The notes below the pieces were generated by a model. It saw nothing but the letters and a program-made list of their open reading frames with translations, made no database searches and was not told where the DNA came from. Positions 1 to 11,167 of a stretch of DNA of 64,000 nt are shown here, piece after piece; position 1 is the first letter of the stretch; each line of letters opens with the position of its first letter. This DNA is from Opitutales bacterium (GTDB lineage: Bacteria; Verrucomicrobiota; Verrucomicrobiia; Opitutales; Oceanipulchritudinaceae). Position numbers and translations under genes: made by a program. The stretch lies in NCBI GenBank assembly GCA_020831525.1, contig JAFIGH010000007.1:33681-97680 (forward strand), in the 5' to 3' direction.

Positions 1-1
1 C

Positions 2-925
2 GACGCCGTCTTCCTCGCCGGACACAAGGAGAGCGGACACCAGCGCCAGATGACCACCCTCGGCGGACGCAACAACCATGTTTTCCCAAACGTCATCCAT
101 TCTGCGGAAAGCCTTGCCGCCAACCTCGAACGCGACCCCTCCGCCGACATCGTTTTTGTTTACCCGAATGAAGCGAGCGAGGCCCTCCTGCACTCGAAAG
201 GCGGTCAGGCTCTCCTCACCGCCCTTGGCAACCCGACCGTACACCGCCTCGCCGAAAATGAGTCGCCCATGCAACTGCGCGAGGCCGTGGCCGTCGCCCG
301 GGAAGTCGGCCGCCCGCTGCCCGATCCCGAGCCGGTCGCGCACGATGCCGTCATCGCCCTCTCGCCCGGATTTGACGACCGCGTGGCTCCGGCCATCGAA
401 GCCTTCCTCCGCCACCTCGGCTTCAACCCCGTGCACCTATCCCACGAGCGAGGCTGGGTGCGCGGCCTCAATGGGTTGCCCGTCTACGCGGCGGGCACCT
501 ACACCGAACCGCCCTTGCTCGCCGAACGCATCCTCGTCGTCGCCCCCGGCGGCCTCTGGCCCCGCGAAGATCCCAACGTGCGCCAAGCCGACCAACCCCC
601 GTGGCTCGCCGGCCAAGCCGAACGCGATGCCCGCCGCGCGGCATGGATCACGGATCGCTACAAAGAGGGCGGCGTCCTCGTCACCTTCGGTTTCGACAGT
701 CTTTACGTGACGGGCGATCCGGTCTTCGCGGGCATCCCATTCGCGGCCTCCGACCAAATTCCCTACGCCTTCATCTGGCGGCGACACTCCGTCGCTGAAT
801 ACGCTCCCGACGTAGAAGCCCTGCGCAGCGCCGAGCGCATCTACAGCGCGCGCGGATTCGAGGCCCTGCCAGAACTCATGCGCCTCCTCGAGCAGCCCGC
901 CGCCGCCGCGCTGCTCCATCCCTGA
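2..925 (+). CDS. Hypothetical protein, 5' end outside the window
   Basis: The reading frame is open from the first bases of the window, so the true start lies upstream; about 307 residues are visible and the gene stops at 923-925. I do not recognise the family. The visible part alternates hydrophobic strands and helices, with a stretch around VVAPGGLWPRED and another around GGVLVTFGFDSLYV, so a soluble alpha/beta fold resembling amidotransferase-like or DJ-1/PfpI-like proteins is possible, but I see no clear nucleophile elbow. Composition and codon use match the surrounding genes. It is followed by two decayed gene fragments, so it probably ends its transcription unit here. Confidence 0.75.
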   Translation, partial: DAVFLAGHKESGHQRQMTTLGGRNNHVFPNVIHSAESLAANLERDPSADIVFVYPNEASEALLHSKGGQALLTALGNPTVHRLAENESPMQLREAVAVAREVGRPLPDPEPVAHDAVIALSPGFDDRVAPAIEAFLRHLGFNPVHLSHERGWVRGLNGLPVYAAGTYTEPPLLAERILVVAPGGLWPREDPNVRQADQPPWLAGQAERDARRAAWITDRYKEGGVLVTFGFDSLYVTGDPVFAGIPFAASDQIPYAFIWRRHSVAEYAPDVEALRSAERIYSARGFEALPELMRLLEQPAAAALLHP

Positions 926-969
926 AGGTTCCCGCGTATGTGGCCGCGCCTTGTCCGGGATCCCCCGCC

Positions 970-1260
970 TCAGCAACGTGAACAGCGCAGGTCGGCGAAT
1001 CCGAGCAACAGAGAACCGAACAGCAACGCATAGGTCGACGGCTCGGGAATCGCGGTGACCGTAAATCGGTCGACGTTAACATCCGCGCGCTGGTGCAAGA
1101 ACTCGATCTGTGTGCCGGCATCCAGTCAATCGTACCGAGGTTTTCCAGTGTCACCAGTTGGGTCCCGTTCAGCGTAGATGTCCCCGCCGTACCCGCCGCG
1201 TTCAAGGCGAAATTGAGCGTGTGCAACTGGTTGAACGGTATCGCGAAACCATCGGCCCGG
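970..1260 (-). pseudogene. Remnant of a PEP-CTERM surface/exported protein
   Basis: On the minus strand a frame ending at 970-972 reads VTAIPEPSTYALLFGSLLLGF followed by a short Arg/Cys tail. This is a PEP-CTERM sorting signal: the PEP motif, one hydrophobic helix and a basic end, as used by exosortase systems. The upstream part, with FNQLHTLNFALNAAG and VTLENLGTIDW, is in another frame, so a frameshift near 1110 separates the two parts. A further stop lies upstream near 1275. No signal peptide or full N-terminus remains. I read it as the decayed 3' end of an exported protein gene; a sequencing frameshift could explain only one of the breaks. Confidence 0.6.
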
Positions 1261-1297
1261 AAAAGATTCCGGCAACGCGCAATTCAGCTTTCTGTAG

Positions 1298-1650
1298 CGG
1301 ATCCCCGCACACGACAACGCGCTGCGGCTCCGCATCGAATGGCCGGACAGCGATGTGCAACCGCGCCGGGCTTAGATTATCCCGAAAATGCCAACTTCCG
1401 CCCGTGTTCTGCCCGGGATTCTCTTCACGAGTGAAGACGGCGACGAATGGAGGCGTGTGGAGGCGGCGCGGACTGTAGACGCAGGCGTGGAGATCACCCT
1501 GCCGCCCTCTCCGCGGCCCGTTTGGGTAAGCGCGGGCATCCCTTACTTTGAGCGGCACTTCAAGGATCTCGTGGCCTTCGCCGAAGCCGCGCCGGACTGG
1601 ACGGTGCGAAGCATCGGCAAGAGCGGCGAGGGTTCCTTCTTGCCCGAGTT
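1298..1650 (+). pseudogene. Possible remnant of an M14-type carboxypeptidase
   Basis: A plus-strand frame carries NALRLRIEWPDSD, an in-frame TAG near 1375, then LFTSEDGDEWRRVEAA, VWVSAGIPYFERHF and VRSIGKSGEG before running into the antisense 3' end of the Rrf2 gene. The order (beta-rich entry domain, a PY-containing helix, then a G-S-x-x-G turn) resembles the N-terminal part of M14 zinc carboxypeptidases, whose catalytic zinc residues would lie further on and are missing. The family call is from memory of the pattern and is weak; that the stretch once coded on this strand is more likely than the exact identity. Confidence 0.35.
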
Positions 1651-2061
1651 ACGACGCGCTTCGAACTCAACGATGTCGGCGAGGGTAAGTGTCGTGAGTC
1701 GGCGGCGGACGCTTTCGCGCGTCTTTTTCCAGTAATCGTGGGCCGGGCAAGCGCGCTCTTCGCTGCAATGCGTCATGCCTAGGAGGCAACGGTCGGGCGG
1801 GCGGTTGATCTCCACGGCGTCGTCGATCTCCTTGATCGTGATGTCATCCGGGGACCGGCTGAGGGAAATGCCGCCGCGGTAGCCGCGTTTGGAGTCGACG
1901 ACGCCGGCCACGACAAGGCGCTGCACAACCTTCGCAAGGTAGGCCTGGGCGATTCCAGTCTCGGCCGCGATCTCGCGCACCATCATGGATTTCGACGACG
2001 ACGCGGCGAGGCACGCAAGTGCTTCGATGGCGTATCCTGTTGTCTGGGAAAGGACGTTCAT
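1543..2061 (-). CDS. Rrf2-family transcriptional regulator, probable Fe-S sensor
   Basis: 172 residues. The N-terminal winged helix (residues 1-65, with VREIAAETGIAQAYLAKVVQRL) is typical of Rrf2 proteins such as IscR and NsrR. Three cysteines at 92, 99 and 105 (C-x6-C-x5-C) match the cluster-binding loop of the Fe-S members of the family, so it probably senses iron-sulfur, redox or NO status. It is the last gene of a minus-strand operon after nifJ and the DHOD-like gene, 3 bp from the latter, and is thus a likely regulator of this oxygen-sensitive operon. The last ~35 residues after EFEARR are unlike the family and lie antisense to a decayed gene, which suggests the original stop was lost. 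Confidence 0.9.
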   Translation of the reverse strand: MNVLSQTTGYAIEALACLAASSSKSMMVREIAAETGIAQAYLAKVVQRLVVAGVVDSKRGYRGGISLSRSPDDITIKEIDDAVEINRPPDRCLLGMTHCSEERACPAHDYWKKTRESVRRRLTTLTLADIVEFEARRNSGKKEPSPLLPMLRTVQSGAASAKATRSLKCRSK

Positions 2062-2064
2062 AAC

Positions 2065-3105
2065 TCACACGCGGGGCTCCGCCTCGGTGGGCCAGCCCTG
2101 CTTCCTATGGGCATCCAGCTTCCATAGCTGGAGTACTTTAAGGTAGTTCGCACGTTCAAAAGCAGAAGAATCCGGGCACTTGCGCAAGCTCATACTCCCG
2201 CGCATCTGCTCCACCGATTCGTATTCGTGCTCCTCCATCCAGTGGCGTAGCTGAGCAAGGAGGTAGCCGATGTGCGACGGGCCTTTGCGCAAGAGCGCGG
2301 AGACCAGCTGCACGCCCGAGGCCCCCGCCATGATCGATTTGACGACGTCCTCCATCGTATGCACGCCCCCGCTCACAGCGATGTCGCCCTTTAGGTTGCC
2401 GTGCAGGATGGCGGCCCAGCGCAGGCGCAGGCGCAGCTCCGGCGAACGCGAAAGCTCAAGGTGCGGCCTCGCCTCCAGCTCCTCAATGTCGATGTCGGGC
2501 TGGTAGAAGCGGTTGAAGAGCACCACGCCGGCGGCGCCCGCTTCGTCCAACTGCATGGCGAAGTGTGCGGGCGAGGAAAAGAAGGGCGAGAGTTTCACGG
2601 CGACGGGAATCTTCACCGCCTCCTTCACGTCACGCAGGATATTGAGCGTGCGCGCCTCGACTTCGGTGCCCGGTTCGCGTGGATCGGTGGCGACGTAGTA
2701 GACGTTGATCTCGAGTGCGTCCGCGCCCGCCTGCTCGATGTATTTCGCGTAGTGGGACCACCCGCCGGGGGACACACCGTTGAGCGAGCCGATGACCGGC
2801 AGGTCGGTGGCCTGCTTGATGCGCTCGATCTGGCGCAGGTAGCGTTCGGGCCCGAGGGAATAATCGGTCATGGCCGGGAAGTACGACGTCGCTTCCGCGT
2901 ACGACTCCGCGGGGCCCTCCGTATGGGCAAACTCGGAGACCTGCTCCTGGGTGATCTGCTCCTCGAAGAGCGAGTGCATGACGATGGCCGAGGCCCCCGC
3001 GTCTTCCAGCGCGCGCACCACATTGATGTCGTCGACAAGCGGGGAGGCGCCCGGCATGAGCGGGTTCTTGAGTTTCAGGCCAAGGTAGTTGGTGGTAAGA
3101 TCCAT
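2065..3105 (-). CDS. Dihydroorotate dehydrogenase-like flavoprotein
   Basis: 346 residues starting at the ATG at 3105 (MDLTTNYLGLKLKNPLMPG); an upstream extension is possible but reads as proline/arginine-rich noise. The sequence is a TIM-barrel FMN flavoprotein of the class 1 DHOD family: KNPLMPGASP at the N-terminus, GSLNGVSPGGW, ALEINVYY, VAVKLSPFF, the glycine-rich phosphate-binding IAVSGGVH near residue 255 and a second one at GASGVQLVSALL. It sits 13 bp downstream of nifJ. DHOD-like proteins found beside pyruvate:ferredoxin oxidoreductase are recurrent, and their substrate is not established; a role in pyrimidine synthesis should not be assumed from the name. Confidence 0.9.
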   Translation of the reverse strand: MDLTTNYLGLKLKNPLMPGASPLVDDINVVRALEDAGASAIVMHSLFEEQITQEQVSEFAHTEGPAESYAEATSYFPAMTDYSLGPERYLRQIERIKQATDLPVIGSLNGVSPGGWSHYAKYIEQAGADALEINVYYVATDPREPGTEVEARTLNILRDVKEAVKIPVAVKLSPFFSSPAHFAMQLDEAGAAGVVLFNRFYQPDIDIEELEARPHLELSRSPELRLRLRWAAILHGNLKGDIAVSGGVHTMEDVVKSIMAGASGVQLVSALLRKGPSHIGYLLAQLRHWMEEHEYESVEQMRGSMSLRKCPDSSAFERANYLKVLQLWKLDAHRKQGWPTEAEPRV

Positions 3106-3118
3106 TGTCCGTATGTGC

Positions 3119-6730
<3,612 letters not shown>

Positions 6731-6846
6731 TTAAAAGACTTTCAGGTCAACAAAATAATCGACTCAAAACTCCGAAAAGAAGAATTTCCTCCCCTGTCCC
6801 GTTCATCCGCTGCCTGTGTGCCCGCCCCTTGAATTCCTCCTTTACA

Positions 6847-6872
6847 TATCAACTTATCCTGATTCATTGATA
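6847..6872 (+). promoter_or_regulatory. Inverted repeat just upstream of metF
   Basis: TATCAA and TTGATA form a perfect 6-bp inverted repeat separated by 14 bp, ending 6 bp before the metF ATG. The 148-bp gap between the divergent nifJ and metF genes is visibly AT-richer than its surroundings and must hold both promoters. The repeat could be an operator for a methionine- or SAH-responsive regulator; the half-sites are short, so this is tentative. Confidence 0.3.
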
Positions 6873-6878
6873 GGTTAA

Positions 6879-7793
6879 ATGACATCAAATCGACCGATCA
6901 GTGACTTGCTTGTAAAGGGCAGCCCGGTGCTGTCCGTGGAATTCTTTCCGCCGAAGGACGAGGCGGGGGGCGAATTGATCGTGCGCACCGCTCTGGAAAT
7001 CAAAGAGCAGGTGAAGCCCGACTTCGTCTCCATCACCTACGGGGCGGGCGGCTCCACGCGCGAGCGCACGTTCCGCTACGCGAAGCTGCTCAAGGATGAA
7101 TACGGCTTCGAAGTGATGCCGCACCTCACCTGCGTGGGCTCGTCCAAAGACGAGATCCGCGAAATCGTGGCGGAGTGGCAGGACGCCGGATTCTGCAACA
7201 TCATGGCCCTGCGCGGCGACCCGCCGAAGGGCGAGACGGAGTTTCGCCCCCACCCCGACGGCTTCCCCTACGCCGACGAGCTGGTCGCCTTCCTGCGCGA
7301 GAACTTCAGCGGGTTCAGCCTCGGCGTGGCGGGCTACCCGGAAATCCATCCCGAAGCGCCTGACGGCGCCGCCGACCTCGTGAACCTCAAGCGCAAAGTC
7401 GACGCCGGCGGCTCGTTTGTCACAACGCAGCTCTTCTACGACAACAGCTACTTCCGCTCCTTTGTCGACGGCTGCCGCGCGGCGGGGATCACCGTGCCCA
7501 TCCTCCCGGGCCTCATGCCCATCCGCTCGGCCGTGCAGGCGCGCCGCTTCTGCAAACACGTGCCGACCGAACTCGACGCCGCCCTCCGGGAGGCCGGCGA
7601 CGACAAGGCCAAAATCCACGAAGTCGGCATCGACTGGACCTGCCGCCAAATCCGCGAACTCCTCGCATGGGGCGCGCCCGGCGTGCACCTCTACATCATG
7701 AACCGCTCCCGCATGGCCGTCGAAGTCCTCCGCCGCCTCCGCGCCGAAGGCCTCTTCCAGGCCGAGCCGCACCCGCCGGCACAGTCGGCATAG
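6879..7793 (+). CDS. metF: 5,10-methylenetetrahydrofolate reductase
   Basis: 304 residues, the usual bacterial MetF length. It reduces methylene-THF to methyl-THF with FAD, supplying the methyl group for methionine synthesis. Family signatures are all present: VEFFPPKDE near residue 20, SITYGAGGSTRERT (about 52-65), MPHLTCVG, NIMALRGDPP, LGVAGYPEIHPEAP, FVTTQLFYDN, LPGLMPI, and the C-terminal GVHLYIMNRS. The ATG at 6879 gives the expected N-terminus. It is divergent from nifJ, with no partner gene following in the same direction before the TetR operator. The O-acetylhomoserine sulfhydrylase at 29379 belongs to the same methionine pathway. Confidence 0.96.
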   Translation: MTSNRPISDLLVKGSPVLSVEFFPPKDEAGGELIVRTALEIKEQVKPDFVSITYGAGGSTRERTFRYAKLLKDEYGFEVMPHLTCVGSSKDEIREIVAEWQDAGFCNIMALRGDPPKGETEFRPHPDGFPYADELVAFLRENFSGFSLGVAGYPEIHPEAPDGAADLVNLKRKVDAGGSFVTTQLFYDNSYFRSFVDGCRAAGITVPILPGLMPIRSAVQARRFCKHVPTELDAALREAGDDKAKIHEVGIDWTCRQIRELLAWGAPGVHLYIMNRSRMAVEVLRRLRAEGLFQAEPHPPAQSA

Positions 7794-7884
7794 AATACCG
7801 ACGCGTGGCCGGGGGCGGCGACGCTGCCAAAGCACACGGCAGGCCGCTCCGCGACCCCACCCGGCCTGAAGAATTTATTGCCAA

Positions 7885-7913
7885 TCAAACGATTGTTTCA
7901 ATCAATCGTTTGA
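7885..7913 (+). promoter_or_regulatory. Palindromic operator at the TetR/RND efflux operon start
   Basis: TCAAACGATTG (7885-7895) and CAATCGTTTGA (7903-7913) are perfect 11-bp inverted arms around a 7-bp spacer. The site abuts the ATG of the TetR gene at 7915. Length and placement fit an autoregulatory TetR operator: the bound repressor would block both transcription start and early translation of the whole four-gene operon. Confidence 0.75.
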
Positions 7914-7914
7914 A

Positions 7915-8565
7915 ATGTCGGATACGAAGGAAGAGTTGATGGGGTCGGCGGAGCGTTTGTTTGCGGAGCGCGGGTTTGCGGGTGTGGGCATCCGGGAGAT
8001 TGCGCGGGCGGCGGGGGCGAACACGGCGGCGGTGAACTACCATTTCGAATCGAAGGAGAATTTGTGGCTGGAGATCATGCGGCGGCGGGCCGGACCGGTG
8101 AACGCGGAGCGGTTCCGGCGTTTGGGTGAAGCGAAGGCGCGGGCGGGTGGCGATCCACTTTCGCTCGGCGTGATCACGGACGCCCTTATCGGTCCGGTGG
8201 TGGATGTCTTGATCGATGAAAAGGGAGAGCCGGACCAGTTATCCATCCGCCTCATGACGCGGCTGATGGTGGAAACGCCGATGCTCTTCCGGGAGGAACT
8301 GTTGGAGTTCTTCGCGGAGACGCGCGACCGCTTTGCCGCCGCCCTCGCGGAGAGCCTACCGCACTGCAATCCGCCGGAGATTCAAGCCCGCTTCTTTTAC
8401 CTTGTCAGCGCCATGACGGGTCTCGTCGTGCAGGCGGAAATGCTCTCGGGGGCGAACGATTGCCTGCCCGCAAAGGCCTTTCGCGAGGTCCTGCTAAGCT
8501 GCGTCTCCCGCACGGCGGCGGCCATAGAGTCGCCCATACTTGCAAATGTGAGGGGGCAGCCATGA
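7915..8565 (+). CDS. TetR-family repressor of the efflux operon (CecR/DUF1956-like)
   Basis: 216 residues. The N-terminal TetR helix-turn-helix covers residues 5-52 (AERLFAERGFAGVGIREIARAAGANTAAVNYHFESKENL). The longer C-terminal ligand domain with an FREELLEFFAE segment resembles the CecR/YbiH type often found beside export systems. Its stop overlaps the start of the outer membrane factor gene (ATGA), so the regulator is co-translated with the pump it is expected to control. An 11-bp-arm palindrome directly before the start codon is its likely operator. Confidence 0.9.
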   Translation: MSDTKEELMGSAERLFAERGFAGVGIREIARAAGANTAAVNYHFESKENLWLEIMRRRAGPVNAERFRRLGEAKARAGGDPLSLGVITDALIGPVVDVLIDEKGEPDQLSIRLMTRLMVETPMLFREELLEFFAETRDRFAAALAESLPHCNPPEIQARFFYLVSAMTGLVVQAEMLSGANDCLPAKAFREVLLSCVSRTAAAIESPILANVRGQP

Positions 8566-9974
8566 AGCGTATCCACAGTCTCTATTACATGGGCTGGCTC
8601 GTTCTCGGGGCTGGTTGCTCGACCGGGCCCGGTCCGGAAGATCTTCGCCCGGCGCAGCCCGATATGCCCGCCGAAGGCTTCGCGGCGGCGACCGAAGACG
8701 CGGGAACGGAATGGGTTACGGCGCTCGCCCATCCGGAACTGGAGGCCCTCGTTGAGGAGGCATGGGCGGCCAACCGGGGGCTGGCCCGTCTCGCCGCCCG
8801 CCTCGACCAAGCCGAGGCGGAAGCCCGTATTGCCGGTGCCGCGCGGCGGCCCCTCATCACCGCCGGAGCGGAGGCCTCCCGGCAGGAAATTGATTTCGCA
8901 GGTCTCGGGCGCGTGCGCCAGGACAGCTATGCCTTGAGCGGCAACCTCTCGTGGGAAATCGATCTCTGGGGACGCCTTCGCGACGCCCGCACTTCCGCCG
9001 AAGCCGCCCTTGCGGCCTCCGGGGCAGACTACGCGGCGGCGCGCCTCTCGCTCGCGGCGCAGGCGGTGCGGCTGTGGGTCGATCTGGCCGAGGCCGACGC
9101 CCAGGTCAGGCTCGCGACCGAAACGACGCGCAGCTTCGAGGCGAACGAACGACTGACCGTTCGCCGGTTTGAAGCCGGTGTCGCCGATGCCGTCGAGGTT
9201 CGCCTCACCCGTGCCAATACCGCCGCCGCCCGGAGCGCGGTGGAGGCGCGTGGACGCCAGCGGGACGGTCTCCGCCGGGCTCTCGAAACGCTCCTCGGGC
9301 GCTACCCGGCGGGGACCTTCGGGGGCGCCGGCCTGCCGTCGGACCTCGCCCCCGTGTCCCCCGGTTTGCCCGCCGATCTGTTGGAACGCCGCCCGGATTT
9401 ACGCGCGGCGGAGACCCGTTATGCCGCCGCCGTCCACGGCCTTTCGGCGGCCAACAAGGCGCGTCTCCCGGAGCTGCGCCTGACGGCCGCTGCCGGACTC
9501 GCCAGCCCCGAGCTGCGCGAGGTGCTCAATACCGAAAGCTTTTTCTGGAACCTCATCGGCGGGCTCACGGCCCCGCTTTTCGATGGCGGGCGCATCTCGG
9601 CCGAACAGGACCGGGCGCGGGCGCGCGTTGAGGAGGCGGCCCATGCCTACGCCGAAGCCGCTCTCGCGGCCCTGCGCGAAGTGGAAACGGCCCTCGCGGC
9701 GGAGCATTTTCTGCGCGACCAGGAGAGTGCCCTCGCCGAAGCCGCCGCCCAAGCCCGCGAAGCCGAGCGCCTCGCCACGGACCGCTACGGGCGCGGCCTC
9801 ACGCCCCTCACGACCGTCCTCGAAGCGCAGCGCCGCGCTTTCGAGAGCGAGAGCCAGTTGCTCAATATTCGCGCTGAACGTCACCGCGCCCGCGTCGACC
9901 TCATCCTCTCCCTCGGTGGAGATTTTGCCCCCGCCGCCGCCACAGCATCCGCTCAACCGCCCTCTCTGCCATGA
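8562..9974 (+). CDS. Outer membrane efflux lipoprotein (TolC/OprM/NodT family)
   Basis: 470 residues from the ATG at 8562, chosen because it gives a lipoprotein signal peptide: a short basic start, a hydrophobic stretch and lipobox LGAGC with Cys19. A ribosome site (GAGGGGG) lies just upstream. The mature protein is rich in long amphipathic helices (ALVEEAWAANRGLARLAARLDQAEAEARIAG; the same pattern repeats in the second half), as in the helical barrel of outer membrane factors; LPADLLERRPDLRAAE is a family hallmark. It forms the exit duct of the tripartite pump. It overlaps the regulator upstream and the adaptor downstream by 4 bp each. Confidence 0.93.
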   Translation: MKRIHSLYYMGWLVLGAGCSTGPGPEDLRPAQPDMPAEGFAAATEDAGTEWVTALAHPELEALVEEAWAANRGLARLAARLDQAEAEARIAGAARRPLITAGAEASRQEIDFAGLGRVRQDSYALSGNLSWEIDLWGRLRDARTSAEAALAASGADYAAARLSLAAQAVRLWVDLAEADAQVRLATETTRSFEANERLTVRRFEAGVADAVEVRLTRANTAAARSAVEARGRQRDGLRRALETLLGRYPAGTFGGAGLPSDLAPVSPGLPADLLERRPDLRAAETRYAAAVHGLSAANKARLPELRLTAAAGLASPELREVLNTESFFWNLIGGLTAPLFDGGRISAEQDRARARVEEAAHAYAEAALAALREVETALAAEHFLRDQESALAEAAAQAREAERLATDRYGRGLTPLTTVLEAQRRAFESESQLLNIRAERHRARVDLILSLGGDFAPAAATASAQPPSLP

Positions 9975-11167
9975 AATACCTTTGGCCTGTCCTTGTCCTC
10001 ATTGTTGCTCTCTGCCTCTTTGCGCTCCTCGTCTTCTTCCGCTCGCCGCCGGAGATGACCGAACCCGAGCCTCATCTGCCCACGGTTGAGTTCATTCGCG
10101 CCGAACCCAAGACGGTGCGCCTGACCGTGCGCTCGCAGGGAGCGGTCGCCCCGCGCACCGAAACCGACCTCACCCCCGAAGTGAGCGGACGCGTTCTCCG
10201 CGTGGTCGACGCCTTTGAAAACGGGTCCTTCTTCGAAGCGGGCGACCTTCTCCTCGAAATCGATCCGCTCCCGCTCGAATCCGCCGTCGCCGAGGCGCGC
10301 GCGGCCCTCGCCACCGCCCGCCTTGCCCTCGCCCAGGAAATCGCCCAGGGCGAACAGGCCGTTGAGGACTGGGCGGAACTGGGCCAAGGAACTCCCGGAC
10401 CGCTTGTTCAGCGCGTCCCGCAACAGGAAAAGGCCCGCGCCGATGTCGAGGCCGCCGAAACCCGCCTCCGCGTGGCCGAGCGCAACCTCGAAAACACCCG
10501 CGTGCGCGCCCCCTACGTCGGCCGCACGCGCGAGCGGCGCGTCGACGTCGGGCAAGTCGTCATGGCCAACACAACCGTCCTTGGCCGCGTCTACGCCATC
10601 GATTTCGCCGAGGTCCGGCTCCCCCTCTCCCTGCGCGAAGCCGACCTTCTCGATCTCCCCGCGCCCGGCTCCAGGGCCATTGGAAACGGTCCCGTTGTCC
10701 GCCTCTCCGCCCGCTCCGGCGACGCCGTGAACGAGTGGACCGGTCACATCGTTCGCGCGGAAGCCGCCCTCGATCCCCGCACCCGCCTCCTCAACCTCAT
10801 CGCGCGCATCGACGATCCCTTCGCCCGCGCTGATGGTTCCACGCACGCGCCCCTCACTCCGGGCCGCTTTCTCGAAGCCGAGATCGAAGGCGTCGCCCTC
10901 GAGGACGCCTTCCGCCTGCCCCGATCCGCCCTCGCCGACTCCCGCACGGTGCGCGTGCTCGATCAGGACGACCGCCTCGTCACGCGCGAAGTCACCATCC
11001 GCCACACGACTCCCGCCGACATTGTCGTGACGGAGGGAATACAACCCGGCGACCGCGTGGCCGTCTCCAGTATCGAATTTTTCGTCGAGAACATGCCGGT
11101 GCGGGCGGTTAAGCAAACGGATGCGCCGAACGCCGAAGCACGGACACAAGGAGAGCCCGCACGATGA
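9971..11167 (+). CDS. RND efflux periplasmic adaptor (membrane fusion protein)
   Basis: 398 residues. A single N-terminal membrane anchor (residues 4-26) is followed by a lipoyl-like half motif (LTPEVSGRVLRVVDAFENGSFFEAGDLLLEIDP), a coiled-coil hairpin (about 95-175, ending RNLENTRVRAPYVGRT) and beta-barrel and membrane-proximal domains. The adaptor bridges the inner-membrane pump and the outer membrane lipoprotein. Both ends overlap the neighbouring genes by ATGA, so the complex is produced from coupled translation. The substrate cannot be inferred from the sequence. Confidence 0.93.
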   Translation: MKYLWPVLVLIVALCLFALLVFFRSPPEMTEPEPHLPTVEFIRAEPKTVRLTVRSQGAVAPRTETDLTPEVSGRVLRVVDAFENGSFFEAGDLLLEIDPLPLESAVAEARAALATARLALAQEIAQGEQAVEDWAELGQGTPGPLVQRVPQQEKARADVEAAETRLRVAERNLENTRVRAPYVGRTRERRVDVGQVVMANTTVLGRVYAIDFAEVRLPLSLREADLLDLPAPGSRAIGNGPVVRLSARSGDAVNEWTGHIVRAEAALDPRTRLLNLIARIDDPFARADGSTHAPLTPGRFLEAEIEGVALEDAFRLPRSALADSRTVRVLDQDDRLVTREVTIRHTTPADIVVTEGIQPGDRVAVSSIEFFVENMPVRAVKQTDAPNAEARTQGEPAR

